From CAYYBZ01 sp964470285 [NCBI: uncultured Oligoflexia bacterium] (GTDB lineage Bacteria > Bdellovibrionota_G > CAYYBZ01): a DNA stretch of 20,333 nucleotides. The stretch is taken from assembly GCA_964470285.1 (NCBI GenBank), contig CAYYBZ010000007.1, positions 1 to 20,333 on the forward strand, given 5' to 3'. The notes beneath the pieces were generated by a model. The model saw only the letters and a list, made by a program, of their open reading frames with translations. It made no database searches and was not told the DNA's origin. The stretch's first letter is position 1. The number at the start of each line of letters is the position of its first letter. Below are positions 15,601 through 20,333 of the stretch, piece after piece. Both the position numbers and the translations under genes were made by a program.

Positions 15601-15680
15601 AAAACACCCAAGACGACAAGCATTAAAGCAAGAACGAAAGTACCCACGCGTCTTTTTATCGAAATTTCACTTAATGTCAT
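12618..15680 (-). CDS. RND-superfamily efflux transporter, HAE1/AcrB-like
   Basis: A 1020-residue inner-membrane pump with the two-fold RND layout: an N-terminal transmembrane helix, a large periplasmic loop, a block of helices from about 336, a second large loop, and the C-terminal block. In the fourth-helix motif GMLVDNSIVMLEN, the first proton-relay aspartate (D402) is present and the second is Asn, a variant common in HAE1 pumps. The partner lysine of the tenth helix is Asn (VGIAVNNSIVIV). Substrates are probably hydrophobic organics; heavy-metal (CzcA) features were not recognised. The start lies four bases after the tolC stop with CAGG upstream, so the genes are coupled. No periplasmic adaptor gene is present between or next to them, although RND pumps normally need one. 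Confidence 0.92.
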   Translation of the reverse strand: MTLSEISIKRRVGTFVLALMLVVLGVFFLSGLSVDLLPRITYPMIRIIMDWKGASPEEIEENILKKVETSVATTEDAIQVVSSAIEGNGSIEVYFEYGKDMDVALADTRAKLDLVRAQLPKDAEEPKIYKADPSQLPIIDMAFFSDLMDERKLRDWSENDLSNYFLGIPGLGAVVTSGGKVREIQVIFDSLKVQKYELSTAKILSLLDSENIDFPSGRVSDTRKEYSVRLLAKFKDVTEIENVIIANREGRFIRVKDVARVLDSSEEQRVLTRFNGNPCVILSFLKQPNANTVEVVSEILTRVKDLEIKKVIPGDVNYAVASSQSYYIENSISNVGMTAIIGGILAVMMIWFFLYNIRRTLVIGVAIPVSILGTFIILGLSDVTLNIFSLGGLVLAVGMLVDNSIVMLENISRHQTDTVDPIIAANKGSREVSSALMASTLTNLAAILPFFFIQGIAALLFRDMVVTLTAAFVISLLVSLTVVPALSAHLLRPKNEKAVKISLNIKIIEKITGLYKRLIKVVLRNRAVTLSAVILLFALSLFASRSLGRVFLPQIDDGKITVKVKLPIGSALEKTTVVVEKLQVLIETMPGVKNVYSMIGGYWKKRNIYEKANESDIIIELAEKSKRPVPTADVIKKLKKKLKESPIKGAEIKIMRTPLRGIKKTSTSDIDIRIKGYNLKTLFDLAGDIKNKISDVEGLANLDISVDFSRPEIHIFLKREKLNDYGLSAMELSGVLATSVEGLVSTQFTDKEYNIDYDIRVLADPMIVTNKEAIENILLYPKSGVKVKLKEVAKVSMSEGPVQIDRENQVRLISVMGDAQGKNVGKITDEIKERIAKFSLPAGYTLEYGGEEEAAKESNLQLIIVIALAIFLLFVVMAVQYDSLIDPLIIMFTLPLALTGALLLLFITGTSFGTTVFLGFILLVGIAVNNSIVIVQYINNLRKEGRLSLYDAIVEGATLRVRPVLMTTFTTVAGLTPLALGWGEGLEMLKPLAITVVGGLSVSAVLILFVIPTVYSLFHR

Positions 15681-15684
15681 GATT

Positions 15685-16965
15685 TTAACCTGTTATTCTC
15701 TTCATCTGAGCCAGGGCAGTTCTTGTGTCCAGAAGCGATTGGGCATAACTGACCTGAGCCTGAGAAAAAGCCTTTTGCGCGTCCAAAAGCTCAAGACTTG
15801 TTACCAAAGAATCACGGTATCGTCTTTCAAATAAATCAAGGCTTCTTTTTGCCTTGAGCAAACTCTGTTTGGCTATCCCAAACCTTTTGTACGCAGATTC
15901 AAATTTTAAGCGCGCCGTTTCATATTCAAGTTCAATATCTTTTGAAATCATGTCCTTATAGGATTTCAGTTCGGCCAGATAGGCCCTGGCATAACTGACC
16001 TCTGCCCTGTTTTTCCCCCAATCCCAGATATTGAAGTCAAGAGTGACGCCTGCCGTCCAGATATCATCACCTTTTGAGAGTCCGGGCCATTCGTAGCCAT
16101 AGCTGAATCTGGCCGCAAGTTGAGGATAAAAAGCGCTAACCGATGCCCGAACAAGGGAATCGGCCTCTTTTATTTTCGACGCTAAACTCAAAATATCGTA
16201 ATTACCAGAGAGATTTCTTGACCCGGCGGCCGTCATTCCAAAATCATCTTCAAGTTCCTCGATTACGATAGAATCGCCGGTATCAAGCCCCATCGAATTA
16301 AGAAGACTCTTTTTAGCCGTTTCCAGGTTTTGCTTTGCATCGATTAATTCCTGCATTACTTCGTTGAGCGCCACTTCCAGACGCAACACAGTTTCTTCTC
16401 TTGGAACTTTTTTCCTTTTGTAGAGGTCGTAAGCCGTCTTGTAGGCCAACTCCGAATACTTAAGAAGCTCTTGCTTGCTTTTGTGCATATCCCGGGCAAA
16501 AATCATTTTATAATAGCTGGCCTTTACAAAAAATATGATTTCCTCTCTTGCCGAGAGATATTCCTTCTGTGCAGCTTCAAGAGCAAATTTCCCAGATCTT
16601 TTCATTGAAGCTATTCTTCCTCCTGTATATAAAGGCATGCTCAGGACAATATCGGCCTGAAAGTCGTTGCCGGAGCCTTTTAAAAACCTCTCCTTAGACT
16701 GTGCCACAAATGACAACCTGTCATAACTCCCGAGAAAATCCGCTCTTGGAAGATTTTCTACTTTATAGGCTTTAAGTTTTGACTTTTTCTGCAAGGTTTT
16801 GTTGCTATAAATTTGCAGTTTAGGATGATTTTCAAGGGCAGTTTCTATGCATTCATTTAAAGAAAGCTTTTTAACTTTATTATCTATTTTCTGAGCGTAA
16901 AGATCGTGAACACAAATCAGTAAAACGCCTAAAGCCAGAAAATAGAAAGGTAGTTTATTGTTCAT
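15685..16965 (-). CDS. TolC-family outer-membrane efflux channel
   Basis: A 426-residue precursor. The signal peptide runs to about A24 (LYA|Q) and is followed by the long helical repeats of the TolC/OEP family. The N-terminal LSLNECIETALENHPKL and the internal repeat LSLASKIKEADSLVRASVSAFYPQLAARFSYG match the two structural repeats, and the last helix carries ELLDAQKAFSQAQVSYAQSLLD. It forms the trimeric exit duct for the RND pump encoded four bases downstream. Its own ATG lacks a clear ribosome site. Instead, a short frame with AGGAGG upstream ends in a TGA that overlaps this ATG (ATGA), so initiation may depend on coupling to it. Only 67 bases separate it from arsG, so it is probably part of the arsEFG transcript. 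Confidence 0.92.
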   Translation of the reverse strand: MNNKLPFYFLALGVLLICVHDLYAQKIDNKVKKLSLNECIETALENHPKLQIYSNKTLQKKSKLKAYKVENLPRADFLGSYDRLSFVAQSKERFLKGSGNDFQADIVLSMPLYTGGRIASMKRSGKFALEAAQKEYLSAREEIIFFVKASYYKMIFARDMHKSKQELLKYSELAYKTAYDLYKRKKVPREETVLRLEVALNEVMQELIDAKQNLETAKKSLLNSMGLDTGDSIVIEELEDDFGMTAAGSRNLSGNYDILSLASKIKEADSLVRASVSAFYPQLAARFSYGYEWPGLSKGDDIWTAGVTLDFNIWDWGKNRAEVSYARAYLAELKSYKDMISKDIELEYETARLKFESAYKRFGIAKQSLLKAKRSLDLFERRYRDSLVTSLELLDAQKAFSQAQVSYAQSLLDTRTALAQMKRITG

Positions 16966-17009
16966 ATTATTTCTGACACTTCAGTTGATAAAATGTTAAA
17001 TATTTCCAA
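16962..17009 (-). CDS. Putative 15-codon leader frame coupled to tolC
   Basis: A TTG six bases after a perfect AGGAGG (17021-17016) opens a 15-codon frame (first residues MEIFNILSTEVSEII). Its TGA overlaps the tolC ATG as ATGA. The Shine-Dalgarno is the best in this gap, whereas tolC has none. It lies in the 67-base arsG-tolC gap. I infer a coupling or leader peptide; no coding statistics can support so short a frame. Confidence 0.4.
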   Translation of the reverse strand: MEIFNILSTEVSEII

Positions 17010-17015
17010 ATAAAG

Positions 17016-17021
17016 CCTCCT
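17016..17021 (-). promoter_or_regulatory. Perfect Shine-Dalgarno sequence in the arsG-tolC gap
   Basis: AGGAGG on the minus strand, just after the arsG stop. It is too far (about 50 bases) from the tolC ATG to serve it directly, but ideally placed for the TTG of the short leader frame. This is the main reason to consider that frame translated. Confidence 0.6.
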
Positions 17022-17032
17022 AAGTAAGCATA

Positions 17033-17725
17033 TTAAATGATTTGGAATATTTCCCTTAAAACAAAATAAATGCCTATTGCGATAAAGGCCGCTCCGGTTA
17101 TTTTTCTTGCCCACAGCTCAAAACTGCTCAACTTATTAAATATTAATCCCATTTTTCTAAATCCGGCGGCCAGCATAATGGAAATAAGCAATACAGGCAG
17201 CCCGGTTCCAAAACCGTAAAAAGACGGAAGAACAACAGCCGATTTATATTTAACTGAAAGGGGTATTAACGACCCGAAGAAAATGGCCGCCGAAACCGGA
17301 CAAAATGACATTGCAAAAAGAAAACCCATCAAAATAGCGCTCAACGGTTTTGAGGCATCCAACTTTGCAGATATTTTCGCCGCAATATCCGTTCCCTTCA
17401 TGTTTAAGCTTAGCAGTTCAAGTAAGAACATCCCCGCAAGTATCAGCAAGGGTCCTATAATTTTATTCATGTAGTTTTGAAGAAAGTTGGACAGAAACTG
17501 TGTTGACATGAGACTGTACACTATTAGAATCCCTATAAGCACATAACAGATCATTCTCCCCAGTGAATAAAATATCCCCTGCCTAAAACTCTTCCGGGAA
17601 TTATCGAGTTTCTTGGAAATGAAAGAAACTGCAAGAATATTCGTGGCCAAAGGACAGGGACTTATGGATGTAAGTATTCCCAACCACAGCGCGCTCAGGG
17701 TAGCCACAAGTAGCTCCAATGCCAT
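17033..17725 (-). CDS. arsG: ArsG-family efflux permease for aromatic arsenicals
   Basis: A 230-residue polytopic inner-membrane protein with six or so hydrophobic segments and the CcdA/DsbD-like fold. The paired signatures are TSISPCPLATN with C24 and SFCPVSAAIFFGSLIP with C142, one cysteine in each half. Sequence and length match the family named aromatic aminobenzylarsenical efflux permease ArsG, which in known arsEFG systems exports the reduced product of nitroaromatic arsenicals. The two cysteines are plausible As(III) ligands or a redox pair. The start overlaps the arsF stop (TGATG), and arsE lies just upstream. A generic cytochrome-c-biogenesis CcdA is less likely because of this gene order and the absence of thioredoxin-like or haem-lyase genes nearby. 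Confidence 0.85.
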   Translation of the reverse strand: MALELLVATLSALWLGILTSISPCPLATNILAVSFISKKLDNSRKSFRQGIFYSLGRMICYVLIGILIVYSLMSTQFLSNFLQNYMNKIIGPLLILAGMFLLELLSLNMKGTDIAAKISAKLDASKPLSAILMGFLFAMSFCPVSAAIFFGSLIPLSVKYKSAVVLPSFYGFGTGLPVLLISIMLAAGFRKMGLIFNKLSSFELWARKITGAAFIAIGIYFVLREIFQII

Positions 17726-18252
17726 CAGCCCGATCCTTCCATAAACGATTCAACCTTTTCCGATACGTATGAACAAAATGAAACCTTATCCCTTAACAGC
17801 TTCCAAACATCATCCAGGGCCTTCCAGCTATCCACTTTATTGTTCTTCATTTTACCCACGATAAGCGTGCTGTATTTTAATTTAAAATCGTCGACAAAAT
17901 GACTGTTTGAAGCCTCCTGGACATTGATAGAACGCAATTTAAGACTGCCGTCCTCAATTTCATTCTTAAAATTATTATTCAGACACGTATTTATATTGTT
18001 TTCAATCGAAATACATGTAGGGCATCTTCTGTAACCGTGGAAATAAAATGCGAAAACACCTTCTTCGAAAGCCGGTGAACAATCTGTTCCTCCCATGCAT
18101 GAATCCTGATTTTTCGTATTAGATGCCTTTTCCCGTTCTAAAGTATCAACTCCTGTTTTTGAATTCCGCGTCTCCTGATAAACAAAATATACGAGACTGA
18201 TTCCTACGAAAATAAGAAGTATATACTTTATCCATTTCTTTGCTTTAATCAT
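17725..18252 (-). CDS. arsF: ArsF-family subunit, membrane-anchored thioredoxin-like protein
   Basis: From the ATG chosen here it has 175 residues. That ATG has GGAGGGG three bases upstream; a TTG four codons earlier would waste that site. An N-terminal anchor (7-24) is followed by a linker with two cysteines (C52, C58). The extracytoplasmic domain holds FYFHGYRRCPTC (C77-xx-C80), a thioredoxin-like redox motif. The family is annotated as the ArsF subunit of a nitrophenyl compound nitroreductase, acting with ArsE on nitroaromatic arsenicals. The DDFKLKYSTLIVGK region continues the family pattern. It begins 16 bases after arsE and overlaps arsG, so the three are one unit. How electrons reach it is not known from the sequence. 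Confidence 0.82.
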   Translation of the reverse strand: MIKAKKWIKYILLIFVGISLVYFVYQETRNSKTGVDTLEREKASNTKNQDSCMGGTDCSPAFEEGVFAFYFHGYRRCPTCISIENNINTCLNNNFKNEIEDGSLKLRSINVQEASNSHFVDDFKLKYSTLIVGKMKNNKVDSWKALDDVWKLLRDKVSFCSYVSEKVESFMEGSG

Positions 18253-18268
18253 GAACCCCTCCAATAAA

Positions 18269-18643
18269 TCATTCCAGCAATTTTTTAGCTTTCAAAAAAA
18301 CCGTATTGATGTTTTCGTCATCAGGGACGGCATTACCCTTTTTAAATCCCAGATCCGTTACTCTTAAATGAACAAAATCCTTTATCCGGGCATTCTCAAG
18401 ACATTTTTTCGCACAATCTGTACCGCATCCGTCGATTACAAGCACTTTAGATGCGGCTTCGGCACTCCTTATAAAACCGCTTAAACCTCCTCCAATCCCT
18501 GCAAGACATGACATCTTGCCCAAGCCTTCGCCAGTCATCCTTCTTGATGCCAAATCGGCTATTGCTCCTACATCGCCTCCCCCCGAGCAAGGGAAAATAA
18601 GTTTTACATCGGCCTGATAGGTACAACATTCTTTTTTTGACAT
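18269..18643 (-). CDS. arsE: ArsE-like DGC-domain protein (putative zinc-binding)
   Basis: A 124-residue cytoplasmic protein of the DGC family. The diagnostic D71-G-C-G-T-D-C77 box is followed by C81. Further cysteines lie at C6-C7, C19 (FPCSGGGDVG) and C46 (KMSCLAGIGGG). Family members are annotated as putative zinc-binding proteins, and the copy in arsEFG operons is ArsE, which with ArsF is reported to reduce nitro groups of aromatic arsenicals. The identity as ArsE rests on the domain plus its place immediately before arsF and arsG. A DGC protein of other function remains possible. GAGGAT lies five to six bases before the ATG. The gene begins 24 bases after the cytochrome gene, leaving little room for a separate promoter. 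Confidence 0.75.
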   Translation of the reverse strand: MSKKECCTYQADVKLIFPCSGGGDVGAIADLASRRMTGEGLGKMSCLAGIGGGLSGFIRSAEAASKVLVIDGCGTDCAKKCLENARIKDFVHLRVTDLGFKKGNAVPDDENINTVFLKAKKLLE

Positions 18644-18667
18644 AAAATCCTCACTATTTTAATCTTT

Positions 18668-20333
18668 TTATGTTCTAAACGAGGGATCCATGGGGTGCTC
18701 TTTTGCAAGTTCGCTTTTGCTCATTTTGCCGTGTATCCAAAACATGGTTCCGGGAAACCGGCCGATTCTCAAATGCACGTTGTAAACATGCCAGATTACA
18801 ATGGCCAAGAAAGCAAGCAAAGCCTCATGGGCATGCGCTTCCTTAAAAGCATCGAAAGCCGACATCGGAATCGAAGGAAAAACCGCAATAACGAGACCAT
18901 GAAACCACATCGCCAGACCGCTTCCTATCATGATTATCGATCCCCAGAATACCGCCCAGTAATCAAACTTCTCAAAGTAGGTGAACCTCCCAAAATCCGG
19001 GCTCTCTTTCGAAATGCCGAAAAATCTCTTTAAATTCTGGAGCAGGTGAACAAAATCTTTTTTCGTCGGTATCATATCCTTAAAATCCTGCCTTCCCCTT
19101 TCATGAAGAAGGGAATATATAAGATGATACATTATCGTAAAGGTCAATATTACCCCGCCGATTCTATGTACAACTCTCCAGAAATCCGCCCCTCCCAAGA
19201 AACCGCTGAGTTTCGCAGCCCATAAAGAACCCGGGAATCTCAGGCCGAACATAAAAATTCCGGAGAGGAAAAGCATAAGTACCGATAGCATCAAAAGAAA
19301 ATGCTGTGTCCGGAAATGTATGTTGAACCTTTCGATTAATGTATCCGTGTCGAGTGTCTTTCTTCCGCTCTTTTCACGAAATCTTGTGACAGCATCCAAA
19401 ATTATATGTATCGCCAACAGAGAAAGCACGACTATCGTCAGCCATTTAAAGAAAGCTGCCACAAATCCTACATAACCCGTGTAACTCCGTGCTTTCCCGT
19501 CATAGCCCAGAATTGAACTCTGGGAGGCCCAGACAGACTTTGCCTCCCCGTCAAACGGGTACTCAAGAACCCTTCCGAAAAAGAGCGGTGAATTCTTCGA
19601 ATGACAATCCGAGCATCCCTTCGCACCGAGCGCCGCGTTTGCCGGAAATATATCGTGATTATATTTGTGAACGTTTCCGTAAGGCGAAGCCTCCCATTGA
19701 TGTTTAGAAATTGTACGATACTCGGTCCCGGAGCTATAAACCTTATCGTTATAAACCCAGACGACCCTTTTACTGTACATGGGATATTGAATTTCTTTAA
19801 GCAATTCGGATACCGAAGCTATAAGAGCGTCTATCTCCTCAGGTCTGTTAACTTCAATTATTCCGTCTGCGTTGTCGTCTTTTATTTTTTCAAGAAGCGG
19901 ATATTTTGCTTTATCCCTGCCGTGAGATTCCCACATTTTTACTATATCTCGCATCCTCGGCTGCATAAGAGACTTTTCACCTTCCGTCTCTATTCCGGGC
20001 CAGGCCGAATGAACACGATTGACAGGATAAATTTTTCCCTTATAGTTCACATAAACCGGCCTAAAAGGTTCGGTGGGTTTGTCGTCGTAACCCATCATCG
20101 ACAAATAGCCGTAGTGGTTTCGGTATTCCCCTTCCGGTCCGTAAAAAGTCCAAAGACGCTTTCCTTTACTCGGTATCTTGGTATCTACATTGAACACATC
20201 TCCGGCCTGAAACTGAACAGGTTTAACCATTCTTTCGGAAATATGGCAGGTCTGGCATGATATTCTTTTTAGATGCCACGGAGGTAGCCAGGCATGTTTT
20301 GACACCGGAGCACCGTGAAGACCTTGATCGTGG
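18668..20333 (-). CDS. Fused multihaem cytochrome c / cytochrome b protein, CbcL-like (5' end missing)
   Basis: The frame is open to the window edge, so this is the C-terminal 554 residues of a larger protein; the GTG at 20305 is internal. A periplasmic part carries two visible c-haem sites, CQTCH and CSDCH, the former in GAPVSKHAWLPPWHLKRISCQTCH. More haems are expected upstream. A membrane part of five helices follows, with several histidines (in WRVVHRIGG, IMYHLIYSLL, MWFHGL and IWHVYNVHL) suited to two b haems of the FdnI/HydC type. This resembles Geobacter CbcL-type inner-membrane quinol oxidoreductases, which pass electrons from the quinone pool to periplasmic cytochromes. A calcium-like DDNADG stretch lies in the soluble part. 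It may head the arsEFG transcript. Thiosulfate or octahaem reductase cytochrome b fusions are alternatives. Confidence 0.75.
   Translation of the reverse strand, partial: HDQGLHGAPVSKHAWLPPWHLKRISCQTCHISERMVKPVQFQAGDVFNVDTKIPSKGKRLWTFYGPEGEYRNHYGYLSMMGYDDKPTEPFRPVYVNYKGKIYPVNRVHSAWPGIETEGEKSLMQPRMRDIVKMWESHGRDKAKYPLLEKIKDDNADGIIEVNRPEEIDALIASVSELLKEIQYPMYSKRVVWVYNDKVYSSGTEYRTISKHQWEASPYGNVHKYNHDIFPANAALGAKGCSDCHSKNSPLFFGRVLEYPFDGEAKSVWASQSSILGYDGKARSYTGYVGFVAAFFKWLTIVVLSLLAIHIILDAVTRFREKSGRKTLDTDTLIERFNIHFRTQHFLLMLSVLMLFLSGIFMFGLRFPGSLWAAKLSGFLGGADFWRVVHRIGGVILTFTIMYHLIYSLLHERGRQDFKDMIPTKKDFVHLLQNLKRFFGISKESPDFGRFTYFEKFDYWAVFWGSIIMIGSGLAMWFHGLVIAVFPSIPMSAFDAFKEAHAHEALLAFLAIVIWHVYNVHLRIGRFPGTMFWIHGKMSKSELAKEHPMDPSFRT

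Noticed and set aside
17033-17725. CcdA/DsbD cytochrome biogenesis protein as the identity of the arsG gene
   Set aside because: Fold is shared, but the detailed sequence and the arsE-arsF order match the ArsG family, and no haem-lyase or DsbD partner is present.
18253-18264. TTG start giving four extra residues to ArsF
   Set aside because: GGAGGGG directly before the ATG at 18252 fits that ATG; the TTG overlaps this site.
19601-20260. Long plus-strand open frame (219 codons) opposite the cytochrome gene
   Set aside because: It lies entirely antisense to a gene with clear c-haem sites and b-haem histidines, has no recognisable domain, and looks like a shadow frame.
1-20333. CRISPR arrays, tRNA or rRNA genes, insertion sequences, integrases
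   Set aside because: No regularly spaced direct repeats, tRNA-like cloverleaf, rRNA signature, transposase or terminal inverted repeats were recognised.

Overview
The window reads as a chromosomal segment of a Gram-negative anaerobe. It carries type IV pilus prepilins, a TolC outer-membrane channel, an RND pump and a quinone-linked multihaem cytochrome. The gene style (acr3 with thioredoxin-type arsC, pilin-linked HAMP proteins, a CbcL-like cytochrome) fits Desulfobacterota, Deferribacterota or a similar lineage. The sequence alone does not fix the taxon.

Left part (1-6.9 kb): a minor-pilin (type IV pilus tip or pseudopilus) locus broken into short units of alternating orientation. On the minus strand are a PilW/GspJ-like prepilin, a small membrane protein and the start of a third gene at the window edge. 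On the plus strand are a SixA-like protein that has lost its catalytic residues, a short membrane HAMP protein and a PilW prepilin with an EF-hand-like loop. On the minus strand follow PilV and FimT/GspH prepilins, on the plus strand a long PilX-like protein, and on the minus strand an unknown single-pass membrane protein. Candidate extended -10 promoters sit in the divergent gaps.

Middle (6.9-10.5 kb): a gene-poor gap holds a remnant resembling an AbiEii-type nucleotidyltransferase, an AT-rich palindrome and a strong bidirectional terminator. Next is a Gly/Arg-rich exported protein and a complete inorganic-arsenic operon transcribed leftward: arsR, two tandem arsC-type genes and acr3. Its promoter is near-consensus, with a perfect 10-bp inverted-repeat operator over the -10 element and start site.

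Right part (10.5-20.3 kb), all on the minus strand. At the far right is the 3' part of a fused multihaem cytochrome c / cytochrome b protein. It is followed with tight spacing by three genes matching arsE, arsF and arsG (nitroaromatic arsenical reduction and aromatic arsenical efflux), then tolC and an RND pump gene without its periplasmic adaptor. A short Shine-Dalgarno-fronted reading frame overlaps the tolC start as ATGA. Downstream are a short-chain dehydrogenase and an exported protein made of about eleven 30-residue MORN-like repeats.

Working model: the window couples inorganic arsenic detoxification (ArsR/ArsC/Acr3) with a second, probably co-transcribed block for organic arsenicals (ArsEFG plus TolC/RND). 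The adjacent quinol-oxidising cytochrome may belong to the same transcription unit. The most novel-looking items are the cytochrome-arsEFG-tolC-RND block, the tolC leader frame, the catalytically dead SixA-like protein in a pilin cluster, and the 30-residue repeat protein.
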